Made by a program: the position numbers and the translations under genes. Below the pieces are notes generated by a model, which saw only the letters and a program-made list of their open reading frames with translations, made no database searches and was not told the DNA's origin. From Bauldia sp963759235 (GTDB lineage: Bacteria; Pseudomonadota; Alphaproteobacteria; Rhizobiales; Kaistiaceae): a DNA stretch of 64,000 nucleotides. The stretch spans positions 620,001 to 684,000 of the forward strand of contig CAVWYO010000006.1 of assembly GCA_963759235.1 (NCBI GenBank). Direction: 5' to 3'. Below, one piece after another: positions 44,300-53,451 of this stretch (positions within the stretch are counted from its first letter, which is position 1; every line of letters begins with the position of its first letter).

Positions 44300-45173
44300 C
44301 CGGCTGCTTTCCGGCGCGCTGCAATTCGACAAGGCGGATCGCCCCGCTTCCGCAGGCGATCGTCAGGCCGTCGCCGATGATGGCGCCGGCCGGCCCCGAT
44401 CCCGCCGCCAGCGTCGAGCGAAGCACCTTGATCCGCTCCGCATGGCGGCCGAACCGACCTTCGAACCACGCGCCGGGATTGGGCGACAGAGCGCGGATGC
44501 GGTTGTGCACCTCGCCGGCCGGCCGCGACCAGTCGATGCGAGTCTCGCCCTTGTCGATCTTGCGCGCATAGGTGACGCCTTCGTCCGACTGAGGAACGGT
44601 GTCGAGGACGCCGCGTGACAACGCCGCCAGCGCTCGCACCATCAGATCGGCCCCGAGGCGCGACAGCGTGTCGGCAAGCTCGCCGGCCGTCGTGTCGGCA
44701 CCGATCGCCACCCGTTCGGCCGTCGCCACCGGGCCGGTGTCGAGGCCTTCCTCCATGCGCATCACCATGACGCCGGTCTCGGTGTCGCCGGCCATGATTG
44801 CGCGGGCGATCGGCGCCGCGCCGCGCCAGCGCGGCAGCAACGAGGCGTGGAGGTTGAGGCAGCCATATACGGGTGCCCCGAGGATGGCGGGAGGCAGGAT
44901 CAGGCCATAAGCGACCACCACCCCCACGTCGGCCTCAAGCGCCGCGAAGCGGGCGGCTTCCTCCTCGCTCTTCAGACTGCGCGGCGTGCTGACCGGGATG
45001 GCAAACCGCTCCGCCGTCTCGTGGACCGGCGACATCCGCGTCGCAAGCCCCCGGCCGGCGGCGCGCGGCGGCCGGGTGTAGGCGGCGAGCACCGCATGAC
45101 CCTGGCCGACAATCTCGGTCAGCGTCGGAACCGCGAAGTCAGGGGTGCCGAAAAAGACGACGCGAAGGGACAT
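44244..45173 (-). CDS. fmt: Methionyl-tRNA formyltransferase
   Basis: 309 aa. Adds a formyl group to initiator Met-tRNA using 10-formyl-THF. The catalytic core has LNLHASLLPRWRGAAPIARA (Asn/His) and GDTETGVMVMRMEEGLDTGP (Asp). N-terminus MSLRVVFFGTPDFAVPTL is canonical, and the ATG at 45173 is preferred over the in-frame 45353. Groups with def, two genes upstream on the same strand. Its 3' end overlaps the convergent frameshifted gene. Confidence 0.97.
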   Translation of the reverse strand: MSLRVVFFGTPDFAVPTLTEIVGQGHAVLAAYTRPPRAAGRGLATRMSPVHETAERFAIPVSTPRSLKSEEEAARFAALEADVGVVVAYGLILPPAILGAPVYGCLNLHASLLPRWRGAAPIARAIMAGDTETGVMVMRMEEGLDTGPVATAERVAIGADTTAGELADTLSRLGADLMVRALAALSRGVLDTVPQSDEGVTYARKIDKGETRIDWSRPAGEVHNRIRALSPNPGAWFEGRFGRHAERIKVLRSTLAAGSGPAGAIIGDGLTIACGSGAIRLVELQRAGKQPVKTEAFLRGVREMPPVLA

Positions 45174-45273
45174 CCCGGCAAGCGTCAAGACAGTTGCGCG
45201 ACGCCGGACGGCCCGCGTCGGATTTGCAGCCCCCCGGCCGTCGCCGGGAGGCTGCGGAATTGCAGCCCGTCGC

Positions 45274-45522
45274 CTACCGGCACGGCTCCTTGTAGTACTT
45301 GCCCTTGTACTTGTAGTAGCAGGTGTTACCGGTGTGCTGGACAAGAACGGCACCCGCCAGCGCGCCGACGCCGGCGCCGATTATCGCCTGGCCAAGCGAT
45401 CCGCCTGCCAAGCCGACCACGGCCGCGCCGGCGGCGCCTCCAACCAGGGCGCCCTGCTGGGTCGTGCAGCCGGCGAGCAGCATCCCGACAACCGCTGCCA
45501 TGACGATGACGAATCTGTGCAT
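45274..45522 (-). CDS. Glycine-zipper outer-membrane-type lipoprotein
   Basis: 82 aa. The lipobox LLAGC ends a signal peptide (MHRFVIVMAAVVGMLLAGCT), so the Cys would be lipidated by Lgt and Lnt. The mature part is a glycine zipper (GALVGGAAGAAVVGLAGGSL and GQAIIGAGVGALAGAVL) followed by a Tyr/Lys-rich tail (CYYKYKGKYYKEPCR). Similar small lipoproteins are membrane-stability or toxin-like proteins of unclear role. Sits between def and fmt. Confidence 0.85.
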   Translation of the reverse strand: MHRFVIVMAAVVGMLLAGCTTQQGALVGGAAGAAVVGLAGGSLGQAIIGAGVGALAGAVLVQHTGNTCYYKYKGKYYKEPCR

Positions 45523-45669
45523 TGAACGCTCCCTTGATGCCGTAACCGATTCTGGCCGCCACGCGGGTCGCCGGCGGTTGAACATTACTAACCAGAAAGA
45601 ATGCGGGCGGCCAGCATTTGTTCCCCCGGCGGCACAGGCAGCCGGGGAAAACCGAAAGGGCACCAGCGT

Positions 45670-46206
45670 CTAAAGCACCACAGGCTTAGGAACTTGCTTG
45701 GCTTGTTTGGTGAATCGCTTGATCACCATGTCGCGCTTCAGCTTCGACAGATAGTCGATGAAGAGCTTGCCGTTGAGATGGTCGATCTCGTGCTGCAGGC
45801 AGGTGGCGAGAACGCCCGTCGCCTCGATTTCCCGGTGCTTGCCGTCGCGGTCGATAAAGGCGACGCGGACGGCCGCGGGCCGCTCCACGTCGGCAAAATA
45901 GTCGGGGATGGACAGGCAGCCTTCCTCGCGGACGATGGTCTCGGCCGACACCGAAAGCACCTCCGGGTTGATGAAGAACATGGGGTTGCGCTCGGCCTCC
46001 TCGTCCTCGCGCTGGGCCACGTCGCAGACCAAGACCCGTCGTGGCACCCCGACCTGGACCGCCGCAAGCCCGATGCCGGGCGCCTCGTACATGGTCTCCA
46101 GCATCTCGTCGAGGAATCGCCGCAACTCATCGTCGATCCGTTCGATGGGTTCGCTGACGAGCCGGAGTTTCCTCTCGGGAAGGGTGATGATATCGAGCTT
46201 TGCCAC
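45670..46206 (-). CDS. def: Peptide deformylase
   Basis: 178-aa metalloenzyme removing formyl from the N-terminus of new proteins. The three family motifs are all present: GIGLAAVQVG, EEGCLSIPDY (metal Cys) and QHEIDHLNGKLF (HExxH). GTG at 46206 gives the normal start VAKLDIITLPERKLR. A small Lys-rich tail VIKRFTKQAKQVPKPVVL ends the protein. Functional partner of fmt. Confidence 0.97.
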   Translation of the reverse strand: MAKLDIITLPERKLRLVSEPIERIDDELRRFLDEMLETMYEAPGIGLAAVQVGVPRRVLVCDVAQREDEEAERNPMFFINPEVLSVSAETIVREEGCLSIPDYFADVERPAAVRVAFIDRDGKHREIEATGVLATCLQHEIDHLNGKLFIDYLSKLKRDMVIKRFTKQAKQVPKPVVL

Positions 46207-46267
46207 GCGTCTCAGATATGAAAGGTCGGCGGCGCGGTCAACCGGACCGCTTGGCAAGGATCGGAAA

Positions 46268-46441
46268 ATGAAAAAGCCCAAGGCGACAAAGGGACCGCGG
46301 GCGGGAAAGCCGCCGCGCAATCCCCACGCGCGGGCGCTCGGTACCGGGCTCTACAAGCCGAAGGTCGTCAAAGGCAAGGACGACTATCGGCGCAAGCCGA
46401 AGCACCCGAAGCCGGCAACGACCGAGAATGCCGACGGCTGA
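46268..46441 (+). CDS. Small basic protein, possibly related to ArfA-type rescue factors
   Basis: 57 aa, strongly basic: MKKPKATKGPRAGKPPRNPH continuing ARALGTGLYKPKVVKGKDDYRRKPKHPK. The segment NPxAxAL...LYxxKVVKxKxxYxRK resembles the core of ArfA and related small proteins in which a basic stretch binds stalled ribosomes. The likeness is weak and the assignment tentative. It starts 61 bases upstream of, and divergent to, def. Confidence 0.45.
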   Translation: MKKPKATKGPRAGKPPRNPHARALGTGLYKPKVVKGKDDYRRKPKHPKPATTENADG

Positions 46442-46490
46442 TCCCGTTCTCTTTTTGTACCCGGCGCCCCGAATCGGCTAGACTGGGGCC

Positions 46491-47675
46491 ATGAACGAGC
46501 AAATCTTCGCGCTCGGCGGGCGCAATGTTTCGGTCGGCGAACTGGCGATCATCGGCGGGGTCACGGTCGTAGTGCTCCTCGTCGTCGTGCTCCTCGTCGC
46601 CTGGCGGCGGGCGGTGAGCCGGTCCGAGCGCGGCAGCGCCTTCGAGCGGCAAGTCGCCGAACTGGTCCGCGCCCAGACCGAGATGAAGGGCCGCATGCAG
46701 ACGATCGCCGAGGTCTTCGGCTCGCGACAGTCGGAGCTGGTGCGCGGGTTGTCCGAACGCATGGACGGGCTCGGCCACAAGCTCGGCCAGTCGATGGCGG
46801 AGACCACCCGCAGCACCCACGAGAACCTGTCGCGACTGGCCGAACGCCTCGCCGTCATCGACAAGGCGCAGCAGAACATCACGTCTCTGTCGACCCAGGT
46901 GGTCGAGTTGCAGCATATCCTCGCCAACAAGCAGACCCGCGGCGCTTTCGGCGAAGGACGCATGCAGGCGATCATCCAGGACGGACTGCCGCCCAACGCC
47001 TATGCGTTCCAGCCGACCCTCTCCAACGGCACCCGTCCGGATTGTCTTGTCCTCTTCCCCAACGACGCGCCGTCGCTGGTGATCGACGCCAAGTTCCCGC
47101 TCGAAGCATGGAACGCCATCCGCGCGGCCGAGACGCCGGAGCTTGCCAAGGCGGCCGAAACCCGGTTTCGCCGCGACACGCAGAAGCACGTCCAGGACAT
47201 CGCCGAGCGCTATCACATCGCCGGCGAGACCCACGATACCGCCTTCATGTTCGTGCCGTCGGAATCGATCTTCGCCGATATCCACGAGCGCTTCGAGGAC
47301 ATCGTCCAGCGGGCGCACCGGGCGCATGTGGTGATCGTTTCGCCGTCGCTCCTGATGCTGTCGGTGCAGGTGGTGATGTCGCTGTTGCGTGACGCGCGCA
47401 TGCGTGAGCAGGCACACGTCATTCAGCACGAAGTGATCCGGTTGATGGAGGACGTCGAGCGTCTCGACGATCGGGTTCGCCGCCTGCAAACGCATTTTGC
47501 CCAAGCCAACAAGGACATCGACGACATCGTGGTTTCCAGCCGCAAGATCACCAAGCGCGGCTCGGACATCCAATCGGTCGAGATCGCGGCCGACGAGGAA
47601 ACGCCCAAGCGTCCGCCGGCTGCCAACAGCGACGGCCCGCCGGAGTTGCCCTTCCGGTCGGTCGAAGAGGCGTAG
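46491..47675 (+). CDS. rmuC: DNA recombination protein RmuC
   Basis: 394 aa. One N-terminal membrane segment (LAIIGGVTVVVLLVVVLLVA), a coiled-coil region (residues 45-140) and the nuclease-like RmuC core beginning KQTRGAFGEGRMQAIIQDGL, with DAKFPLEAWNAIRAAETPEL as the conserved catalytic-type D...K stretch and MFVPSESIFADIHERFEDIV. It limits inversions at short repeats in E. coli. Complete length. Confidence 0.95.
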   Translation: MNEQIFALGGRNVSVGELAIIGGVTVVVLLVVVLLVAWRRAVSRSERGSAFERQVAELVRAQTEMKGRMQTIAEVFGSRQSELVRGLSERMDGLGHKLGQSMAETTRSTHENLSRLAERLAVIDKAQQNITSLSTQVVELQHILANKQTRGAFGEGRMQAIIQDGLPPNAYAFQPTLSNGTRPDCLVLFPNDAPSLVIDAKFPLEAWNAIRAAETPELAKAAETRFRRDTQKHVQDIAERYHIAGETHDTAFMFVPSESIFADIHERFEDIVQRAHRAHVVIVSPSLLMLSVQVVMSLLRDARMREQAHVIQHEVIRLMEDVERLDDRVRRLQTHFAQANKDIDDIVVSSRKITKRGSDIQSVEIAADEETPKRPPAANSDGPPELPFRSVEEA

Positions 47676-47690
47676 GCAGGGAACCGCGGC

Positions 47691-48014
47691 GTGGTCAGAA
47701 TCAGCATTCTCTATCCGAACCAACCCGACCGTCGCTTCGACATGGGCTACTACCTGGAGAAGCACATGCCCGCGTCGATCGAGCGATTGAGCGCCGAGAA
47801 GGGGTTTAGGGGCGTGTCCGTCGACCGGGGCGTCGGCGGCGGGGCTCCCGGCGCGGCGCCTACCTATGTCGCCATGTGCCACTATCTCTTCGACACCGGC
47901 GCCGACTTCATGACCGCCTTTGCGGCGCACGCCGGATATTTGCAGGGCGACATGGCAAACTACACGGACATCGAGCCGGTCATCCAGTTCAGCGAAGTCG
48001 CGATATCGCGCTAA
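47691..48014 (+). CDS. EthD family protein
   Basis: 107 aa, the whole protein being one EthD/ferredoxin-like (dimeric alpha/beta barrel) domain. RISILYPNQPDRRFDMGYYL, EKHMPASIERL and MCHYLFDTGADFMTAFAAHA are the family stretches; members include a small enzyme or accessory linked to ether degradation and many unknowns. GTG start at 47691. Its stop overlaps the stop of the convergent DUF924 gene by 4 bases. Confidence 0.88.
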   Translation: MVRISILYPNQPDRRFDMGYYLEKHMPASIERLSAEKGFRGVSVDRGVGGGAPGAAPTYVAMCHYLFDTGADFMTAFAAHAGYLQGDMANYTDIEPVIQFSEVAISR

Positions 48015-48634
48015 TATCCCCGCCCGTGCTCGGCCATGAACTTCGCCTCCTCCTCGGTCGTCTCGCGGCCGAGCATTTCGTTGCGGTGAGGAAACCGGCC
48101 GAACTTGCGGATCAGGTCGCGGTGCCGGGTCGCGATGTCGAGACCGTTCCGTCTCCGCTCCTTCCAGTCTTCGGGCGCTATCACCGCCATCTCGGCGAAC
48201 AGGAGGAGCGAACGGTCCTGGTCGGCAACATCCTCGCTGTGCTCGAACGGCAGGCAGATGAAGCCCTGCTCGACGAGATAGAAGCGGTCGAGGCCTTCCT
48301 CGAGCAGCCGGTCGGCGATCGCCAGGGACTTGGCGTCGTAAGCGAACGCCTCGCCCGACTGGCGGAAGATGTTGCGGGGGAACTGGTCGAGAAGGACGAC
48401 CAGTGCGACCTGCTCCTCGCGGGACAATGCGTCGAGGTCCCAGTGGATCGCCGCGGCCCCGGCGATGAAGCGTCCATAGGTCTCGCGAATGTGGGCATCG
48501 ACTGCATCCGAAGGCTTGAACCAGGTCTCCGCCTTCTCCGCGTTGCGCGCGGCCGGCGTCGGCAGCGGACCGAACCAATAGAGGTGAATGTCGCGGAGGA
48601 CGGGCCTCAGCTCGTTCTGCTGCTCGGACGTCAT
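48011..48634 (-). CDS. DUF924 family protein
   Basis: 207 aa. IHLYWFGPLPTPAARNAEKA, LVVLLDQFPRNIFRQSGEAF, LPFEHSEDVADQDRSLLLFA and the C-terminal RNGLDIATRHRDLIRKFGRF with FPHRNEMLGRETT are the signature stretches of DUF924, an all-helical TPR-like fold. Function unknown. ATG at 48634 is preceded by GGGGAGCCAGC. Confidence 0.9.
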   Translation of the reverse strand: MTSEQQNELRPVLRDIHLYWFGPLPTPAARNAEKAETWFKPSDAVDAHIRETYGRFIAGAAAIHWDLDALSREEQVALVVLLDQFPRNIFRQSGEAFAYDAKSLAIADRLLEEGLDRFYLVEQGFICLPFEHSEDVADQDRSLLLFAEMAVIAPEDWKERRRNGLDIATRHRDLIRKFGRFPHRNEMLGRETTEEEAKFMAEHGRGY

Positions 48635-48744
48635 GCTGGCTCCCCGGGGAAGAAATTCGCGATGAGATTTACCGGGTTGTTGTAGCGCCGGAGGCGCCGA
48701 GAGCAACCGCCGCCGGCGGCGGGGATAGGTATGGCGCGGGCCGG

Positions 48745-49926
48745 TCAGGCGGCGGGACGGCGACGCTGGACGAAGGCGCCGGCTAAGAAGGCGAAGACCG
48801 CCAGGCTCATGAACAGCGGCGTCATGAGCTGGGCGACGCGGAGGCCGGCGCTGTCGGCGATGGCGCCGAGGAGCGGCGGGTTGACGAGTACGGCGATGCC
48901 CGGCCCGAGCATGATGCGGGCGCTGGCGCGGTCGGCGGCTTCGCCGGCGGCACCGATGGCAAAGCTGAGCGTCAGCGGGAAAAGCTGGGCGACTCCGAGG
49001 CCGACGACGAACAGCCCGGCGATCGACACGATCGGCTCGGTCGTCCCCCAATAGGCGGCGAAGCCGACGAAGGTGGCCACGGCGGAGCCGAGGAACAGCC
49101 GCCGCGTCGCAACGATGCGAACCAGCCAGCTGCCGGCAACCCGGCCGACGAGCATGCCGGCGAAGAACGCGGCGGCACCGAGCGCGGCCGAAGTCGGCGT
49201 TAGGCCGACAACCTGCTCAAGATAGGCCGGCGCCCACAATAGCACCGAAAACTCGACGGCGACCGACATGGCGAGCATCGCCCAGTAGCACCAGAACGCC
49301 AACGTCAAAGGCATCTCGGCGCTTTCCCGGGTCTCGAGGCTCGCCGGCATGAGATTGCGCCAGAAGGAGAGGACGATGACCACCGCCGACGCGGAGCCGG
49401 CAAGCACGGCCACCCGCCAGCCCCATCCGATCCACACGCACAAACCGGTGAGGATCGGCGCCATGATGGTGAAGACATAGGCGACGGCGTTCGCCTCGGC
49501 ATAGGCGACATCGCGCCAGCGGCCATGGATGTCGGAGAGGATCGCCGGCACCATCGCCGGAATGAATGCCCCGAACAGGCCGAACAGGAAACAGCTGCCG
49601 ATGCTCGCCCACACGGCCGGCGCCACGGTTAGCAGAACGCCCGCGCCCGCCGAGCCGAGGGTCATGGCGGCGAAGGTGAAGCGGCGGCCGAAACGGCGCA
49701 CCCCCCGGTCGCCGAAGAGGCCGACCAAGATGATTCCCGCCGCAATCGCGCTGGTGTGGAGACTGACCGCCTGGTAGCTGAGATCCAGCTCGGCCCTCAG
49801 GAACGGAATGATGTTGCCCTGGATGCCGATCACATAGGTAAAATAGCCAAGGAGCAGGTAGCAGTACCAGGTTACCGCATCGCGGCCGCTTTCGCGGACG
49901 GCGGCGACATCTGAGGCAGTATGCAT
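48745..49926 (-). CDS. Major facilitator superfamily transporter
   Basis: About 393 aa with 12 predicted membrane segments. GDRGVRRFGRRFTFAAMTLG carries the loop 2-3 MFS motif (GxxxDRxGRR-like) and GMLVGRVAGSWLVRIVATRR is the matching loop in the second half. Substrate unknown. The ATG at 49926 is my preferred start; 49968 is possible. No linked regulator. Its promoter would lie in the 248-base gap to the divergent hydroxylase gene. Confidence 0.88.
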   Translation of the reverse strand: MHTASDVAAVRESGRDAVTWYCYLLLGYFTYVIGIQGNIIPFLRAELDLSYQAVSLHTSAIAAGIILVGLFGDRGVRRFGRRFTFAAMTLGSAGAGVLLTVAPAVWASIGSCFLFGLFGAFIPAMVPAILSDIHGRWRDVAYAEANAVAYVFTIMAPILTGLCVWIGWGWRVAVLAGSASAVVIVLSFWRNLMPASLETRESAEMPLTLAFWCYWAMLAMSVAVEFSVLLWAPAYLEQVVGLTPTSAALGAAAFFAGMLVGRVAGSWLVRIVATRRLFLGSAVATFVGFAAYWGTTEPIVSIAGLFVVGLGVAQLFPLTLSFAIGAAGEAADRASARIMLGPGIAVLVNPPLLGAIADSAGLRVAQLMTPLFMSLAVFAFLAGAFVQRRRPAA

Positions 49927-50175
49927 GGATCGACCCGGGAGGGCGGAAACCCTTGAAATTCGTCGCAATCGCTAGAGGGATCGGGATTGGTTGGCAACAG
50001 ATATTCGCCGCCATGCCGCTCCCGATCGGGCGCGCGACGCCGGCGGGAAGGCGGTCGGTCTCCTGCCTTGGAAGCCGCCGAAGCAATCAGTGAAAATCGC
50101 GAAAAAAGTGCGGTATCCTGCTATATTTGGTGTTGAGTCACTGCCCAAGTCCCTTTCCATGCAATGGAGAACGAA

Positions 50176-50985
50176 ATGGCGGAATCGGTCGGCGATATCG
50201 TCGAGAAGCAACGGTTGAGCGATGAAATCGACCCCGACATGGCGCAGCTCCGTCACCTGCCCCGCTTCTGGCGGACGGTCTTTCATTGGGTGGAGCGGCA
50301 AAACCTCAAATATTCGAAGGTCGGCAATCCGCCGGTCTTTGACAACGCTGCGTTTCCATGGGCGGCGGAGATCGAGCGCGAGTGGCAGGCGATCCGCGCC
50401 GAACTCGACCGTCTCCTCGTCCGCAAGAACGAGCTTCCGGGCTTCCATGAGATTGCCAAGGACGTCGAAACGATCTCCACCGACCGGAACTGGCGTAGCT
50501 TCCTGATCTGCGCCTACGGCCACAAGTCCAAGCAGGCGATTCGGACCTGCCCCGAAACCTGGCGCGTGATTCAGAAGATCCCGGGCCTCAAATCGGCGAT
50601 GTACTCGATCTTCGAGCCGGGCAAGCATTTGCCGACGCATCGCGGTCCGTACAATGGGGTGCTCCGTTTCCACCTCGGCCTGATCGTGCCGAAGACCGGC
50701 GATATCGGCATCCGGGTCAGCGAGCAGGTCTGTCGTTGGGAGGAAGGCCGGGCGCTCATCTTCGACGACGCCTACCGGCACGAAGCCTGGAACCATTCCG
50801 ACGAAGTGCGTGTCGTGCTCTTCGTCGACTTCGCCAAGCCGGAACGCTTTCCCGGCAACGTCATCAACTGGGTCGTGCTTCGCGTTGCCCAGTGGACCCC
50901 GTTCATCCGCGAGGGCTACGTGGCGCACAAGAAATGGGAGCGGCTGTTCTTCGGAACCGGCAACAAGACCGGCAAGGACATGTGA
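50176..50985 (+). CDS. Aspartyl/asparaginyl beta-hydroxylase domain protein (LpxO/OlsC-like)
   Basis: 269 aa, Fe(II)/2-oxoglutarate dioxygenase. The double-stranded beta-helix core has LPTHRGPYNGVLRFHLGLIV (first metal His, substrate Arg), GRALIFDDAYRHEAWNHSDE (second metal His) and VRVVLFVDFAKPER. The C-terminal part VLRVAQWTPFIREGYVAHKK is typical of bacterial members that hydroxylate lipid A (LpxO) or ornithine lipids (OlsC), hence the suggested lipid substrate. The ATG at 50176 follows GGAGAACGAA. Membrane-associated by inference, though no clear membrane segment is seen. Confidence 0.85.
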   Translation: MAESVGDIVEKQRLSDEIDPDMAQLRHLPRFWRTVFHWVERQNLKYSKVGNPPVFDNAAFPWAAEIEREWQAIRAELDRLLVRKNELPGFHEIAKDVETISTDRNWRSFLICAYGHKSKQAIRTCPETWRVIQKIPGLKSAMYSIFEPGKHLPTHRGPYNGVLRFHLGLIVPKTGDIGIRVSEQVCRWEEGRALIFDDAYRHEAWNHSDEVRVVLFVDFAKPERFPGNVINWVVLRVAQWTPFIREGYVAHKKWERLFFGTGNKTGKDM

Positions 50986-51061
50986 TCTCCGCGTGCCTGC
51001 TGTAGCGGCTCACTTTCACTGAAAACGACAGGGCCGAAGGCCGTCCCGGCCTGCTTGGCAT

Positions 51062-51073
51062 GACTATATAGTC
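51062..51073. promoter_or_regulatory. Perfect 12-bp palindrome upstream of the DNA ligase gene
   Basis: GACTATATAGTC ends 6 bases before the ATG of the DNA ligase gene. A TATATA core could also act as a -10 element giving a very short or absent leader. No repeat elsewhere noted. Confidence 0.35.
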
Positions 51074-51079
51074 GTTCAC

Positions 51080-52684
51080 ATGCAGGCCTTCGCCGCCCTC
51101 CTCGAACGACTGGTCCTGACCCCGCAACGGAACGTCAAGCTCCGGCTGATGGTCGACTATTTCCGCACGACGGCCGATCCGGATCGCGGTTATGCGCTGG
51201 CGGCGCTCACCGGCGAGCTATCGATTCCGAGCGTCAAGCCGGCGATGCTGCGGGCGCTCGTCACCGACCGGGTCGACGAGGTGTTGTTCGCCTATTCCTA
51301 CGACTATGTCGGCGACCTCGCCGAGACCATGTCGCTGGTCTGGCCGGAGAAACCCGGCGCCAACCGTTCTCCGGAACTGGGCGAGGTGGTGGAGAGCCTG
51401 CTGGCTGCCTCGCGGAGCGACGGACCGCGGCTGGTCGAGCGGCTGCTCGATTCGCTCGACGCGACCGGGCGGTGGGCGCTGATCAAGCTGGTCACCGGCG
51501 GCATGCGCATCGGGGTTTCGGCGCGACTGGCGAAGCAGGCGCTTGCCGACCTCGGCGGCAGGCCGATCAACGAGATCGAGGAAGCCTGGCCGGGGCTGAC
51601 GCCGCCTTACCGCGCGCTGTTCGCCTGGTTGGAGGGCCGCGGCGAGCGGCCTGAAGCGAAAATCCGCGCGCCCTTCCGGCCGGTGATGCTGAGCCATGCG
51701 CTCGGCGACGACGAACTCGCCCTGATCACGCCTGACGCTTATGCGGCGGAGTGGAAATGGGACGGCGTCCGCGTGCAGGCGGTGCGCGAGACTGGGATCG
51801 CCCGGCTCTACACGCGAACCGGCGACGACATCTCCACCGCCTTCCCCGACCTTGTCGACGGGCTCGACTTCGAAGGCGCGCTCGACGGCGAGCTTCTGAT
51901 CGGCACGCGCGCCGCCGCCGGCTTCGCAACCGGCTCCTTCTCCGATCTGCAGCAGCGCCTCAACCGCAAGACCGTATCGGAGAAACTGATGGCGAGCCAT
52001 CCGGCATTCCTGCGTGCCTATGACTGCCTCGTCGATGGCGCGGACGATCTCCGCGGGCTCGGCTTCCGCGAGCGCCGGAGGCGGCTCGAAGCTCTGGTCG
52101 CGATCTCGAAGTCAGGGCGGATCGATCTGTCGCCGCTCGTCTCCTTCGCCGATGGCGAGGACTTGAAGGCTCTGCGCGCCAACCCGCCCGAGGCGGTGAT
52201 CGAAGGCCTCATGCTGAAGCGCTGGGACTCGGTCTACGAGCCGGGACGCCCGAAGGGTCCGTGGTTCAAATGGAAACGCGACCCGCACGTCGTCGACGCC
52301 GTGCTGATGTACGCCCAGCGCGGCCACGGTAAACGCTCCTCGTACTATTCCGACTACACCTTCGGCGTCTGGCGCGACGGCGAGGCCGGGGACGAGCTGG
52401 TGCCGGTCGGCAAGGCCTATTTCGGCTTCACCGACGAGGAGCTTGCCGAGATCGACCGCTTCGTCCGCAACAACACCGTCAACCGGTTCGGCCCGGTTCG
52501 CGAGGTCGTGCATGAGACCGACAAGGGGCTGGTGCTGGAGGTCGCCTTCGAGGGGCTGCAGCGCTCGACCCGCCACAAATCGGGGATCGCCATGCGCTTC
52601 CCGCGGGTTTCCCGCCTGCGCTGGGACAAGCCGCCGTCGGAGGCGGACCGGCTTGAGGCGCTGGAAAAGCTGCTCGCCAGGTGA
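51080..52684 (+). CDS. ATP-dependent DNA ligase
   Basis: 534 aa. The nucleotidyl-transfer lysine is Lys226 in EWKWDGVRVQA (KxDG). Other motifs are IARLYTRTGDDISTAFPDLV (motif III region), FEGALDGELLIG (motif IIIa/IV) and WFKWKRDPHVVDAVLMYAQ (motif V), followed by an OB-fold C-terminus. An N-terminal DNA-binding domain of about 200 aa precedes them. This is the stand-alone LigC/LigB-type enzyme without polymerase or nuclease domains; an NAD-dependent LigA is assumed elsewhere for replication. Possible role in base-excision or gap repair. Confidence 0.93.
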   Translation: MQAFAALLERLVLTPQRNVKLRLMVDYFRTTADPDRGYALAALTGELSIPSVKPAMLRALVTDRVDEVLFAYSYDYVGDLAETMSLVWPEKPGANRSPELGEVVESLLAASRSDGPRLVERLLDSLDATGRWALIKLVTGGMRIGVSARLAKQALADLGGRPINEIEEAWPGLTPPYRALFAWLEGRGERPEAKIRAPFRPVMLSHALGDDELALITPDAYAAEWKWDGVRVQAVRETGIARLYTRTGDDISTAFPDLVDGLDFEGALDGELLIGTRAAAGFATGSFSDLQQRLNRKTVSEKLMASHPAFLRAYDCLVDGADDLRGLGFRERRRRLEALVAISKSGRIDLSPLVSFADGEDLKALRANPPEAVIEGLMLKRWDSVYEPGRPKGPWFKWKRDPHVVDAVLMYAQRGHGKRSSYYSDYTFGVWRDGEAGDELVPVGKAYFGFTDEELAEIDRFVRNNTVNRFGPVREVVHETDKGLVLEVAFEGLQRSTRHKSGIAMRFPRVSRLRWDKPPSEADRLEALEKLLAR

Positions 52685-53095
52685 GACGATGTCGCGACGG
52701 GCCTGGTCAGCGCCGCTTGTCGGACCTGCCGTCGGGATACTGATCGAACGGGATCGAGCCGAGAACCCGGCCGGACAGAAGCAAGTTCACCCGCGTCCGG
52801 GGGCGGCGCCATATGGCCCTGGCGTAAAGGGAAAGAGCCTGCGTCGCAGTTGCGGCCCGATTGGTGTGACGACGGTCCATCTCTCGGCTCCTTGCCAAGC
52901 TCTCTTGGTGTCTTTCACCGGTCGAGCGGCGTCTGCCGCCCGAGCGATTTACCGAAAGGGTGGCGATATGAGGGGATTTTCACGCCCCAGTCTGTGAACG
53001 CGGTCACACTACGGCGGTCGCCGCCGCCGGTGTTCCGGTTTCAAATCCGCAACGATTTTCCTATATAGCGTCGGCTGGGACACGGAGTTCGGAAT
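52685..53095. other. 411-base intergenic stretch without a confident gene
   Basis: The stretch between the DNA ligase and DUF6460 genes has no confident coding region. A 63-codon open frame on the minus strand (52707-52898; MARSREMDRRHTNRA...) is Arg-rich with no signal or family likeness and I do not call it. The last 60 bases are AT-rich with TATATAG at 53062-53068, probably the promoter of the DUF6460 gene. Confidence 0.5.
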
Positions 53096-53377
53096 ATGAG
53101 CGGCGCAGTCACCCGTTTTATCGGCGGATCGCCTGCCAGGGTCGTGGTCCAGTTGATCGCGATGTCTTTTGTCGTCGGCATCATCCTCAGCGTGCTGGGG
53201 GTTTCCCCTTACGACATCGTCAACGGCCTCCAGCAGCTTGCCCGGCGCGTCTACAACATGGGCTTCGGCACTGTGGAGTGGGTCTTCCGCTACTTCCTGC
53301 TCGGCGCCGTGATCGTCATACCCGTATGGCTGATCATGCGGCTGTTCCGGTTGGGCCGCGACAAGGGCCAGGGCTAG
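53096..53377 (+). CDS. DUF6460 family membrane protein
   Basis: 93 aa with two hydrophobic segments (VVQLIAMSFVVGIILSVLGV and VFRYFLLGAVIVIPVWLIMR). The stretch VSPYDIVNGLQQLARRVYNM is the conserved part of this short alphaproteobacterial family. Function unknown. Precedes the MATE gene by 74 bases. Confidence 0.8.
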   Translation: MSGAVTRFIGGSPARVVVQLIAMSFVVGIILSVLGVSPYDIVNGLQQLARRVYNMGFGTVEWVFRYFLLGAVIVIPVWLIMRLFRLGRDKGQG

Positions 53378-53451
53378 ACTACGTCCTCCGGCCGCTAGTG
53401 CCGACGGCCGCCGGCCGTGATATCAGCGGCGCTGCGGCAGCGGCAGAATCG

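Noticed and set aside
46368..48578. Long open frame of 736 codons antisense to rmuC and the EthD gene
   Set aside because: Covers two real genes on the other strand and has a low-complexity, basic composition.
52707..52898. Small open frame on the minus strand between the ligase and DUF6460 genes
   Set aside because: 63 codons, Arg-rich, no ribosome site or family likeness; treated as unsupported.
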